From NCBI GenBank assembly GCA_024279945.1, contig JAJRRA010000091.1:62001-126000 (forward strand): 64,000 nt of DNA, given 5' to 3'. Position numbers and translations under genes: made by a program. The notes below the pieces were generated by a model, which was not told the origin of the DNA, ran no database searches, and was given only the letters and a program-made list of their open reading frames with translations. Below are positions 50,967-60,460 of the stretch, piece after piece. The first letter of the stretch is position 1. The number at the start of each line of letters is the position of its first letter. The DNA comes from Gammaproteobacteria bacterium (GTDB taxonomy: Bacteria > Pseudomonadota > Gammaproteobacteria > Xanthomonadales > SZUA-36).

Positions 50967-51717
50967 ATGTCCAATTTAATTGAGCAGGCACGGGCAAAGG
51001 AGTGGTTCTATTCCTTTGAGCTGCCGGATGGAAGCACCACGCCGACCTATCACGGCATCGATATCCAGGCGATCCACGATACCCGCTGGCAGATGGTTCA
51101 GTCCTGCCTGAATGAACGGCTGGGTAGCGGACGCGGCGGCCTTACCGCGCTGGATCTGGCCTCGCACCAGGGCTGGTTTGCGGTGAACTTGGCGCGTGCC
51201 GGCTTTGCTGATGTACTGGGTATCGATGCCCGCGAATCGCATGTGGAAGACAGCCAGTTGATGCGTGACATCTACGGCCTGGAACATCTTTCATTCCGCC
51301 AGGGCAATATTCACGATCTGGATCCGGAGCAAATAGGTCGATTCGAAGTGGTCCTGATGCTGGGCTTGCTTTATCACCTGGAAAATCCCATCGGCGCACT
51401 GCGGGCCTGCCGTGCTTTGTGCAAAAACCTGTGCCTGATAGAAACCCAGATCGTACCGGGCATGAACGGTTACGTGGACTATGGCAGTTATCAGTATGTG
51501 CGGCCGTTGAAAGGCAGTTTCGGTATTATCGATGAAACGGAAGAAACTCACGGACCGGAAGCCAGCATCACCGGTATTTGCCTGGTGCCGAGCCTGGATG
51601 CGCTGATCTGGATACTGCACAAGGTCGGTTTTTCCGATGTGACCGTACTGGAACCGCCGGCGGACGCGTACGAACAGCTTCGTTACCACAAGCGCGTGAT
51701 GGTGGCGGCCCAGGTAT

Positions 51718-51719
<2 letters not shown>
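50967..51719 (+). CDS. Class I SAM-dependent methyltransferase (DUF1698/CmoB-like)
   Basis: 250 residues. The SAM site is LTALDLASHQGWFAVNLARAGFADVLGIDARESHV, and motif IV is VVLMLGLLYHLENPIGALRACRAL, resembling the CmoB-like DUF1698 group but without its tRNA-specific tail. KNLCLIETQIV follows. The target is unknown. It has AGATAAAG-type weak ribosome site before the ATG. The TAG stop lies at the edge of a 163-bp palindromic element, so the element's insertion may have set the present C-terminus (VMVAAQV). Confidence 0.75.
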
Positions 51720-53010
<1,291 letters not shown>

Positions 53011-53013
<3 letters not shown>

Positions 53014-53116
53014 GAACCCGCTTGCGCGACTGTAAGAGCCCGCTTGCGGGCGACAGGGTAAGACCCTCCAGAGCCGACAAGCTCCGGACAGCTCGGCTCC
53101 AAGGGGGCTCTTACAG
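53011..53116 (+). repeat. REP-like elements between tgt and yajC
   Basis: TAAGAACCCGCTTGCG (partial), GTAAGAGCCCGCTTGCGGGC and an inverted element ending CCAAGGGGGCTCTTAC, the last with an imperfect inner stem CTCCGGACAGCTCGG. They have the same head as the other clusters and overlap the tgt stop codon. From 53117 to 53267 I see only the yajC leader. Confidence 0.75.
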
Positions 53117-53267
53117 AAAGAAAAACCGTAAATCAATAGGATGATAAAGGTCTTTGATTTATAATGCTCCGCTGCGAAAGTGGTACGGTGGCTTGCTGAT
53201 TGAAAAGCAGTTAACGGCCCCCATATCCGCTGAATCAATCTAAACCGGCACTTGAATGAGGGTTCTC

Positions 53268-53603
53268 ATGGAAATCTTGGATTTCTTTATCTCCAGCGCA
53301 TATGCACAGGATGCGTCACCCCAGGGTGGGCTGATGTCTTTTTTACCGCTCATCGTCATATTCATCATCTTCTATTTTCTGCTGATCCGGCCGCAAATGA
53401 AGCGGTCCAAAGAGCATCGCAAACTGGTTGAGGAGCTTTCCAGTGGAAATGAAGTGGTGACCAATGGCGGATTGCTCGGCCGGATCACGCACGTGGATGA
53501 GTCGTTTGTCACCGTCGAGATCGCCGATAAGGTGCAGATCAAGGTTCAGAAACACGCCATTGCCAGTGTGATGCCCAAAGGAACCATCAAGGCTACTAAA
53601 TAA
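53268..53603 (+). CDS. yajC: Sec translocon accessory protein YajC
   Basis: 111 residues from the ATG at 53268 (GAGGG five bases upstream; an ATG at 53256 is less likely). The N-terminal ISSAYAQD segment is followed by one helix, SFLPLIVIFIIFYFLLIRPQ, then KRSKEHRKLVEELSSGNEVVTNGGLLGRI. YajC associates with SecDF and YidC at the inner membrane. Its TAA overlaps the secD ATG (TAATG). Confidence 0.95.
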   Translation: MEILDFFISSAYAQDASPQGGLMSFLPLIVIFIIFYFLLIRPQMKRSKEHRKLVEELSSGNEVVTNGGLLGRITHVDESFVTVEIADKVQIKVQKHAIASVMPKGTIKATK

Positions 53604-55435
53604 TGAATCAATATCCTGCCTGGAAATATCTGCTTATTCTGACGATCCTGGTGGTAGGCACTTTTTACGCCCTGCCAAACCTGTTTGGTGAGGATCCGGC
53701 ACTGCAGATTACATCCACCCGTGGTTTTGCCATCCCGTTGGATCTGGAAACGACCATCGATGACGCACTGGCGGTCGAGAACATCAAGTACAAGGATCGG
53801 GAGAAGCAGGGCAATCGCCTGTTGTACCGTTTCAATTCCACCGAGGACCAGTTGCTGGCTGCCGATGTGCTTAAAAAGGCACTGGGTGAGCAATACATTG
53901 TCGCTCTGAACCTCGCGCATTCAACCCCGGGCTGGCTGCGTGCCATGGGTGGGAAGCCGATGACCCTGGGTCTTGACCTGCAGGGTGGTGTGCATTTCCT
54001 GATGCAGGTCGATATGGATACCGCTCGGGGTCAGATGCTCGATCGTGTGGTGGATGATATCCGCACGGCCCTGAGGTCGGAAGGTATTCGCTATGTCTCG
54101 GTGCGCCGCGAAGGCAACGGCATTCTGGCGCTGTTGCGCTCGGCAGCAGACCGCGACCGCACCATGAATATCATGGGTAAAGATCAGAGCCTGCAGGGGC
54201 TGGATGTCAAGGAAGTGGAGGCAGGTGATAATTTCGGCCTGTCGGTGAAGGTCAAGGAACAACAACTGGTCGAGTTACAGCAGACTGCCTTGAAGCAGAA
54301 TATCACCACGCTGCGCAACCGGGTCAATGAAATCGGTGTCGCTGAACCCGTGATCCAGCAGCAGGGTGCAGAGCGCGTGGTGGTGCAACTGCCCGGCGTG
54401 CAGGATACCGTGCAGGCTAAAAAAATCATTGGCGCAACGGCCACACTTGAATATCGTGCGGTGGATGAGGCCAACGATGCCTTCACCGCCGCCCAGACCG
54501 GTCGGGTTCCCCCGGAGGCACGCCTCTACAACCGCAGAACGGGTGAGCCGGTGCTGTTGAAAAAACGCCTGATCGTATCCGGTGATCAGTTGATCGGCGC
54601 CTCCAGTGGATTTGATCAGCGAACCGGTCAGCCGCAGGTCAGCGTGACCTTAAACGGTGTCGGCGCCAAGCGCATGCTGGACTTTACCCGCAACAACGTG
54701 GGCAACCGCATGGCCGTGGTCTACATTGAGCAGAAACCCGGCGGCCACAAGATCGAAGAAGTCATCAGCGTGGCGGTGGTGCGTGAACCATTTGGCAAGC
54801 GCTTCCAGACCACCGGGCTTGACTCCATGAATGAAGCCAGCCAACTGGCCCTGCTACTGCGGGCCGGCGCGCTGGCTGCACCGATGGAAATCGTCGAGGA
54901 ACGCACGGTTGGCCCCAGCCTGGGTGCTGATAACGTCGCCCAGGGCTTCAAATCCGTATTGATTGGGTTTGTCCTGGTGCTGGTTTTCATGGCGATCTAC
55001 TATCGGGTATTTGGCCTGATCGCCGACCTGGCGCTGTTCGCCAACATGATCCTGCTGATTGCCCTGTTATCAATGCTGGGCGCCACGCTGACCATGCCGG
55101 GTATTGCCGGTATCGTTCTGACCGTGGGTATGGCGGTGGATGCCAACGTTCTGATCTTTGAACGCATCCGGGAAGAACTGCGCAACGGCAACACGCCGCA
55201 AGCCAGTATTCGCGCCGGCTATGACAAGGCTTTTTCAACCATTGCTGATGCCAATATCACTACGCTGATCGCAGCCTTTGTGCTGTTCCTGTTCGGCACC
55301 GGGCCGATCAAGGGTTTTGCAGTCACACTTTCACTGGGTATTATCACCTCCATGTTCACCGCGATCATGGGTACCAGGGCCGTGGTTAACCTGGTTTACG
55401 GCGGCAAGAAGCGCGTCGGTAAACTGGCGATTTGA
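53603..55435 (+). CDS. secD: Protein translocase subunit SecD
   Basis: 610 residues. First helix YLLILTILVVGTFYALPNLFGEDPALQ, then the motif LGLDLQGGVHFLMQVDMD. A large periplasmic P1 domain carries LRNRVNEIGVAEPVIQQQGAERVVVQLPGVQD. The C-terminal five helices include MPGIAGIVLTVGMAVDANVLIFERIREE, with the conserved Asp of the proton path. With SecF it uses the proton gradient to pull exported proteins across the membrane. Confidence 0.96.
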   Translation: MNQYPAWKYLLILTILVVGTFYALPNLFGEDPALQITSTRGFAIPLDLETTIDDALAVENIKYKDREKQGNRLLYRFNSTEDQLLAADVLKKALGEQYIVALNLAHSTPGWLRAMGGKPMTLGLDLQGGVHFLMQVDMDTARGQMLDRVVDDIRTALRSEGIRYVSVRREGNGILALLRSAADRDRTMNIMGKDQSLQGLDVKEVEAGDNFGLSVKVKEQQLVELQQTALKQNITTLRNRVNEIGVAEPVIQQQGAERVVVQLPGVQDTVQAKKIIGATATLEYRAVDEANDAFTAAQTGRVPPEARLYNRRTGEPVLLKKRLIVSGDQLIGASSGFDQRTGQPQVSVTLNGVGAKRMLDFTRNNVGNRMAVVYIEQKPGGHKIEEVISVAVVREPFGKRFQTTGLDSMNEASQLALLLRAGALAAPMEIVEERTVGPSLGADNVAQGFKSVLIGFVLVLVFMAIYYRVFGLIADLALFANMILLIALLSMLGATLTMPGIAGIVLTVGMAVDANVLIFERIREELRNGNTPQASIRAGYDKAFSTIADANITTLIAAFVLFLFGTGPIKGFAVTLSLGIITSMFTAIMGTRAVVNLVYGGKKRVGKLAI

Positions 55436-55444
55436 GGTAATGTC

Positions 55445-56386
55445 ATGAAAATTCTGAACAGAAAAACACAACTTGATTTCATGACCCACCGCAAGGTGGC
55501 CTTGACTCTGTCCATCATCGTGATGGTGCTGAGTATTGCTTCACTGGTGGTTCGCGGGCTGAATTTTGGCCTGGATTTCACCGGCGGCATGCTGATCGAA
55601 GTCAGTTATCCCTCGGCGCCCAAAATTGCCGATGTCCGGGCGCACCTGAATGATGCCGGGCTGGATGATGCCGTGGTGCAGACCTTTGGCGCCGCTTCGG
55701 ATATCGTCGTACGCATTCCGCCCCGGAGTGAAGAAGAAAGTGATGCCGAGTTGTCCACGCTGGTCCTGAACGCGCTCCAGGTCGGAGTCGAGGGCGAAAT
55801 TATCATGCGCAGGGTCGAATTCGTGGGGCCCCAGGTGGGGGATGAACTTGCGGAGCAGGGAATCCTGGCCGTGGTTTATGCCATGATCGGCATTTTCCTG
55901 TACGTCATGTTTCGCTTTCAGTGGCGCTTTTCCGTTGGTGCGGTGGCGGCCCTGATCCACGACGTGACCATCAGTATGGGAATCCTGTCTGCGGTGCAGA
56001 TTGAATTTGACCTGACGGTCGTCGCCGCCTTGCTGGCCGTGATCGGTTATTCCCTGAATGACACCATTGTCCTGTTCGACCGAATTCGGGAAAATTTCCC
56101 ACGCTTACGCAAAAAATCACCGATTGATGTGGTCAATACCTCGATCAATGAAACCCTGTCGCGTACCCTGATGACCTCCATGACCACGCTGCTGGTGCTG
56201 GCCGCGTTGTTCATTTTCGGTGGGGAAATCATCCACTCTTTCGCCTTTACCTTGATCGTGGGTGTGATGGTGGGTACTTATTCATCGATCTACATAGCGA
56301 GCACGGTATTGCTGCAACTGGGTGTCAGCAAGTTCGATCTGCTGCAGGTTGAAAAGGAAGGGGCCGCCGTCGATGCGCGGCCCTGA
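55445..56386 (+). CDS. secF: Protein translocase subunit SecF
   Basis: 313 residues with six helices: LDFMTHRKVALTLSIIVMVLS, GLDFTGGMLIEVSYP, VGPQVGDELAEQG, and LLAVIGYSLNDTIVLFDRIRENFPRL followed by INETLSRTLMTSMTTLLVL. All are SecF signatures. It starts nine bases after the secD stop. The 41-base gap to the convergent suhB stop contains no clear terminator. Confidence 0.96.
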   Translation: MKILNRKTQLDFMTHRKVALTLSIIVMVLSIASLVVRGLNFGLDFTGGMLIEVSYPSAPKIADVRAHLNDAGLDDAVVQTFGAASDIVVRIPPRSEEESDAELSTLVLNALQVGVEGEIIMRRVEFVGPQVGDELAEQGILAVVYAMIGIFLYVMFRFQWRFSVGAVAALIHDVTISMGILSAVQIEFDLTVVAALLAVIGYSLNDTIVLFDRIRENFPRLRKKSPIDVVNTSINETLSRTLMTSMTTLLVLAALFIFGGEIIHSFAFTLIVGVMVGTYSSIYIASTVLLQLGVSKFDLLQVEKEGAAVDARP

Positions 56387-56427
56387 GCCAAAGCCTTAGT
56401 TAAAGCCTGAGCCGATATCCAGGCGAT

Positions 56428-57216
56428 TCAGGGTTTCCATTTTGCGGCAATCAGTTGCCGCAATTGCGTCATGATTTTGTAGGGTGCTGCAATGATGGTG
56501 CCGGCCTCTTCCACGCCGTCATTGCCCTCGAAATCCAGCACCACTCCGCCGGCTTCGCGCACTAACAGCGCACCGGCGGCAACGTCCCAGGGCTTCAGGC
56601 CAATTTCAAAAAAACCATCCATGCGCCCGGCCGCAACCCAGGCCAGATCGAGGCTGGCGGTACCGGCACGGCGGAAATCTTCCACCTGCGCAAACACCGA
56701 CTGAAAAATACGTCCGTAAGCCTGCAGCTTGTCCCGGTTTCTGAATGGGAAGGCGGTGGCCAGGATGGCATTGTCGAGGCCCTTACGGGCCGAAACACGC
56801 ATGCGGCTGTTGTTGAGATAAGCGCCTGAACCCCGGCTGGCGGTAAACAATTCATCGCGGATCGGATCGTAGACCACGGCGTGCTCAGTGCGCCCTTTCA
56901 CCTGCTGCGCAATGGACACGGCAAAGTGGGGCAAGCCATGCAGGTAATTGCTGGTGCCGTCCAGAGGATCGATCACCCAAACAATGTCGCCTTCACCCGA
57001 TGCTCCGCTTTCTTCGCAATTGAAAGCATGATCAGGGTGAAAGCGTTTAATTTCCCGTACAATTTCCGTTTCGCAGGCCCGGTCCACCTCACTGACGTAA
57101 TCGTGGCGTGCTTTCAGATCGACCGGGATGGCATCGACATGCTTGAGCTGGCGCCGCATGATTTCGCCGGCTGCGTGGGCGGCTTCGATAGCTACATTTA
57201 CTACAGGATGCGTCAT
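56428..57216 (-). CDS. suhB: Inositol-1-monophosphatase SuhB
   Basis: 262 residues from the ATG at 57216, matching the E. coli start (MHPMLNIA versus MTHPVVNVA). Metal motifs are NCEESGASGEG, WVIDPLDGTSNYLHGLPHFAVS and GLKPWDVAAGALLVREAGG. In E. coli SuhB both hydrolyses inositol phosphate and joins the rRNA antitermination complex. The frame stays open far upstream but that region encodes trmJ on the other strand. The ATG shares the palindrome CATG with the trmJ start. Confidence 0.93.
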   Translation of the reverse strand: MTHPVVNVAIEAAHAAGEIMRRQLKHVDAIPVDLKARHDYVSEVDRACETEIVREIKRFHPDHAFNCEESGASGEGDIVWVIDPLDGTSNYLHGLPHFAVSIAQQVKGRTEHAVVYDPIRDELFTASRGSGAYLNNSRMRVSARKGLDNAILATAFPFRNRDKLQAYGRIFQSVFAQVEDFRRAGTASLDLAWVAAGRMDGFFEIGLKPWDVAAGALLVREAGGVVLDFEGNDGVEEAGTIIAAPYKIMTQLRQLIAAKWKP

Positions 57217-58048
57217 GGCTGAAAAATCATCTGTACAGGAAAGGGCGGCACAGGATACCAGAAGCAGCGGGGCTGTGGCAGGGGAGGAGGGCAGTTCACC
57301 CGAAAATCGTCTTGCCCGGGTGCGGATCGTATTGATCAACACCACCCATCCGGGCAACATCGGCGCTGCCGCACGGGCGATGAAAGTGATGGGTCTTTCT
57401 TCACTGCACCTGGTTACACCAAAAATATTTCCCCACGCCGAAGCCACCGCCAGGGCTTCAGGCGCCGATGACCTGCTGCAAAACGCACAGGTACATGAAT
57501 CACTGGATTCCGCCCTGGCCGGTTGCCCGCTGGTGCTGGGCACCAGTGCGCGTTTGCGTAGCCTGCCGATGCCCATGCTGGATGCCCGCCGCGCATCGGA
57601 GCAGGCCCTGGAGGAGTCTGCTGCACATGAGGTGGCCATTCTTTTCGGTCGCGAACGCTATGGCTTGATCAACGAGGAAATGCAGCGCTGCCAGTACCTG
57701 GTTAATATTCCTTCCAACCCCGCCTATTCATCCCTGAACCTGGCGCAGGCGGTACAGATCATCGGCTATGAATTGCGCGTGGCGGCCATCGGCGGGGCCG
57801 GTTTGTCGGTGCCGCCGGCCGACTGGGAACCGGTGGATGACAGCCAGATGGAAGGCCTGTTCGGGCACCTGGAGCAAACCCTGCTGGACATCCGTTTCCT
57901 CAATCCGAAGCAACCCAAACGATTGATGATGCGCTTGCGAAGATTGTTCAATCGCGCCCGGCCAGATCAAAATGAAATCAACATTTTACGGGGTATATTG
58001 AAAGCGTCACAGGATGTCGCTGAACGGGCGGAAAAAGCACATGAATAA
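57215..58048 (+). CDS. trmJ: tRNA (cytidine/uridine-2'-O-)-methyltransferase TrmJ
   Basis: 277 residues if it starts at the ATG at 57215. The SPOUT domain has VRIVLINTTHPGNIGAAARAMKVMGLSSLHLVTP, LVLGTSARLR, ILFGRERYGLINEEMQRCQYLVNIPSNPAYSSLNLAQAVQI, the knot motifs of TrmJ. The C-terminal helical extension LEQTLLDIRFLNPKQPKRLMMRLRRLFNRA is also typical. It methylates position 32 of tRNAs. The first about 34 residues are not conserved, so a GTG at 57317 (start of VRIVLIN) is an alternative that would separate it from suhB. Confidence 0.9.
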   Translation: MAEKSSVQERAAQDTRSSGAVAGEEGSSPENRLARVRIVLINTTHPGNIGAAARAMKVMGLSSLHLVTPKIFPHAEATARASGADDLLQNAQVHESLDSALAGCPLVLGTSARLRSLPMPMLDARRASEQALEESAAHEVAILFGRERYGLINEEMQRCQYLVNIPSNPAYSSLNLAQAVQIIGYELRVAAIGGAGLSVPPADWEPVDDSQMEGLFGHLEQTLLDIRFLNPKQPKRLMMRLRRLFNRARPDQNEINILRGILKASQDVAERAEKAHE

Positions 58049-58163
58049 ACTGACTGCCCCACTTCAGTCGTGGATGGCGGGTGGCCATTTTGCCCTGGAT
58101 GAAGTCGGCCACTACCCGCAGTTGAAGGCGCCCGAAGCCGTTGCTGAATGCCTGTTGCAGTAA
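58041..58163 (+). pseudogene. C-terminal remnant of an alpha/beta-hydrolase
   Basis: A 40-codon frame that overlaps the trmJ stop and reads MNKLTAPLQSWMAGGHFALD, then EVGHYPQLKAPEAVAECLLQ. GHYPQLKAPEAVAE is the C-terminal pattern of alpha/beta-hydrolases, where the His is the catalytic one. The nucleophile and acid parts are absent, so this is the tail of a lost gene, probably fused here by deletion. Confidence 0.6.
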
Positions 58164-58250
58164 ATGAACCTGTTATCCTGAACAACTAATCGATGCGATC
58201 ACAGCACCCTGAATTGCAGGGGCAAAAAGCACGCTTGGTCAGTATGTTAT

Positions 58251-58448
58251 TCAGCGCGGTCTTTTTAACGCTGAAATTTCTGATTTTAAATCAGCTAAAT
58301 GCTCATTCGTTTTTTTAGTTTCTGCAATTAGCTCATTTAATTTATCTTTTGTTCCAAAAATCGCAAATGGTAGAAAAAACCATAAAACAGCAAGAACAAA
58401 TAAAAATATACCAGTCACAAGATACATTCCGCCAAAAGTTTCAGTCAT
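58251..58448 (-). CDS. Small membrane protein with coiled-coil tail
   Basis: 65 residues from the ATG at 58448 (a start four codons earlier is possible). One helix, MYLVTGIFLFVLAVLWFFLPFAIF, is followed by GTKDKLNELIAETKKTNEHLADLKSEI, a likely coiled coil facing the cytoplasm. The coding DNA is visibly richer in A and T than its neighbours, a sign of transfer from elsewhere. No family recognised. The region 58164-58250 holds nothing I can identify. Confidence 0.55.
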   Translation of the reverse strand: MTETFGGMYLVTGIFLFVLAVLWFFLPFAIFGTKDKLNELIAETKKTNEHLADLKSEISALKRPR

Positions 58449-58595
58449 AGTGCTTTCCATTTTTTAAAAGTAAACGAACGGTTCGAACTGTATTGATTTT
58501 GCCTGATGCGCGAAGTACTTGATCGGCCACAGGCAGGCCGTACACATTAGGCAATATGTTTGTAATCCGCCCTATAGTAGCTGAATTCAGAACTA

Positions 58596-58775
58596 TCATT
58601 TGGTCTGACATAACCGGTTTTCGAAGAGTAATGAAGCAAAACGGGCCTGTAAAAGCCCGCTTTTCTTTCGAATGCTTTGGGCTTTTGGAACATTGACAAC
58701 GCGGGCGGATTCGCCCCGTTTCAGTTGGCGAATTCCAACCAGGATTTCAGTTCCGATATCCCTTTGCTCCGTCAT
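58596..58775 (-). pseudogene. Truncated HigA/XRE-type antitoxin gene
   Basis: About 59 residues from the ATG at 58775, which has AGAGGA upstream. It begins TEQRDIGTEILVGIRQLKRGE and continues VPKAQSIRKKSGLLQARFASLL, which matches the beginning of an XRE helix-turn-helix in HigA-like antitoxins (usual form GLSQxxFAxLLGVSxRTLxxWEQG). After FASLL the sequence diverges (FENRLCQTK) and stops, losing the recognition helix. The cognate toxin is not recognisable upstream (58776-59022). A remnant of a toxin-antitoxin pair. Confidence 0.6.
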
Positions 58776-59022
58776 TCTCAATTTCCTCTCGACTCTGTTT
58801 CAAAACATTCCCAGGTATCGAGTCAGTGAATAACGTATCCGGCAAACACCATTATTCGAATCGTTTATAAGGAAAGGTACGACCCAACTGCAAGCCTTGA
58901 AGGCTTATCCAAAGACATCCGGGTTTTCGCCTACCCGAAATTCGACCTCAACAAAACGGAAATCGAACGGACTGCAGATTATCGGCGTGGGCTTTGAACC
59001 TGAAACTTTGCGCCTTGTCAGC

Positions 59023-59595
59023 TTACAAACCCAATTCGTCAATGGCCGCCAGCACGGCATCGATTTGTGGCCGGTCGCGGTAGCTGACTTCAGCAAATTT
59101 CGCCCGTATGACGCCATGGGTGTCGATAATGATGATGCCGGGGTTCGGGATGCCGTAACCCCGGGAACCGGGCTTTTCACGCCGATTGAGAATACCGAAA
59201 GCCTGGATCACGCGGGATTCCGGATCGGACAGGAAGGTCAGGTCGGGTGCTTGTTTGAGCTGAAACGTCTTGAGTGTTTCTATCGGATCGTAGCTCATCA
59301 CTACCAGGCGGAATCCCCGTTGGGTAAAATCATCGACCCGGGTTGTCAGTTCTTTTGCCTGTTTCTTGCAAAACCGGCACCAGTCAAGAGAGCGCAAAAA
59401 GACCAGTGCCAGGCCTTTCTCTCCCACCAGGCTATTGAAAGACTGCTCTTTACCATCCTGGTCCCGGCTTTCAAGCTGGTCGGGTATTACGCTGCCCAGT
59501 TTCGGGCCCCATGATGCAGCGGGTTCTGCGCTGGCGTTTGCCGTCATCAGCAGCAGCACGAATAGCAGTGGTGTTGTCAAAATTGGTTTTCTCAT
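59023..59595 (-). CDS. Exported AhpC/TSA-type peroxiredoxin
   Basis: 190 residues from the ATG at 59595. The signal peptide ends ASAEPAAS. The thioredoxin-fold domain has LALVFLRSLDWCRFCKKQAKELTTRVDDF, with a CxxC (WCRFC) where classical peroxiredoxins have a single peroxidatic Cys, and FLSDPESRVIQAFGILN and IIIIDTHGVIRAKF later. It probably reduces peroxides or disulfides in the periplasm. Similar in type to the protein at 26695-27438, but soluble. An upstream extension of the frame to 59763 is unlikely to be used. Confidence 0.82.
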   Translation of the reverse strand: MRKPILTTPLLFVLLLMTANASAEPAASWGPKLGSVIPDQLESRDQDGKEQSFNSLVGEKGLALVFLRSLDWCRFCKKQAKELTTRVDDFTQRGFRLVVMSYDPIETLKTFQLKQAPDLTFLSDPESRVIQAFGILNRREKPGSRGYGIPNPGIIIIDTHGVIRAKFAEVSYRDRPQIDAVLAAIDELGL

Positions 59596-59856
59596 CGCGG
59601 TTTCGTCTCCAAAATTATGTCTTACTAAATAAACCGTTTCCGGTCCTCCAAGGACCGAAGTTAAACGTCCTGAATAGACATGACCGGAATGTCTGCATTT
59701 TCCTCGCAGTAGCGTAAATATTCGAACCTGGGAATTAACAGTGGTATAAAGTCCAGGAGACAATGACTGTCAGGATGCAAAATTTCCAGATAAAAAAATC
59801 AGGCGCCTGCAGGCTGCGTTTCGACTCTACAATAATTATTCCAGGAGACTTGGACC

Positions 59857-60432
59857 ATGACACAACCGATAAGACTTGCGCATATTGCTTATAAGACAAG
59901 ACGCTTTGACGAAATGATCGACTGGTACAAACAGGTTTTTGAGGCTGAAGTGCAACACCAGAATCCAGCGCTGGCCTTTCTTACCTTCGATGATGAACAT
60001 CACCGATTCGCCTTCCTGAATCTCGATGTGATTGATCCCGTGAGTGAAAAAAAGAAAATCTGCACGGATGATGGACTTGATCATGTAGCCTACAGCTATG
60101 CTGATTTGGGGGCGCTGCTGAATACCTATGCTCGCCTGAAAAATCAAAACATCAGTCCATACTTTCCGGTAAACCACGGGGTCACTCTATCGCTTTATTA
60201 CAAAGATCCGGACGGTAACCGGCTGGAGCTGCAGGTAGACTGCTTCGCTAGCGCTGAAGAAGGCGCCGCATACATGCAGGGTGAGGCATTTGCATCTAAT
60301 TCCATCGGAGTAGGGTTTGACCCCGATGTGCTGCTCGGACAATACCAGAGTGGCGTTGCGGTGGAGAAACTCCTGGCTCTTCCAGACGGGCCACCGGCAT
60401 CAATACCGGCTGAACACGGTATCGGCGCCTAG
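59857..60432 (+). CDS. VOC-superfamily (glyoxalase/extradiol dioxygenase-like) protein
   Basis: 191 residues, with GGAG about 13 bases before the ATG. RLAHIAYKTRRFDEMIDWYKQVFEAEV and LDHVAYSYADLGALLNTYARLK are paired VOC beta-alpha-beta units with metal-site His residues. SLYYKDPDGNRLELQVDCF holds the third ligand Glu. The tail GVGFDPDVLLGQYQSGVAVEKLLALPDG resembles that of catechol 2,3-dioxygenase-like family members. Cytosolic, substrate unknown. Its TAG forms part of an intrinsic terminator. Confidence 0.8.
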   Translation: MTQPIRLAHIAYKTRRFDEMIDWYKQVFEAEVQHQNPALAFLTFDDEHHRFAFLNLDVIDPVSEKKKICTDDGLDHVAYSYADLGALLNTYARLKNQNISPYFPVNHGVTLSLYYKDPDGNRLELQVDCFASAEEGAAYMQGEAFASNSIGVGFDPDVLLGQYQSGVAVEKLLALPDGPPASIPAEHGIGA

Positions 60433-60460
60433 CAGTCCGACAGACTGCTAGTGCTTTTCT
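60429..60460 (+). terminator. Intrinsic terminator of the VOC gene
   Basis: CTAGCAGTC (60429-60437) and GACTGCTAG (60443-60451) form a perfect nine-pair stem with a five-base loop, followed by TGCTTTTCT. The stem includes the stop codon, so the terminator sits unusually tight against the gene; it also lies at the 3' end of the convergent dehydrogenase. Confidence 0.7.

Noticed and set aside
57217-57639. N-terminal extension of suhB
   Set aside because: Antisense to trmJ; the SuhB N-terminus aligns at 57216.
58842-58998. Plus-strand reading TIIRIVYKERYDPTASLEGL and beyond, as a possible toxin partner of the truncated antitoxin
   Set aside because: No start codon, wrong strand for an operon with the antitoxin, and no toxin family recognised.
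58897-59514. 205-codon open frame on the plus strand
   Set aside because: Antisense to the exported peroxiredoxin, which has a signal peptide and a CxxC motif in the right context.
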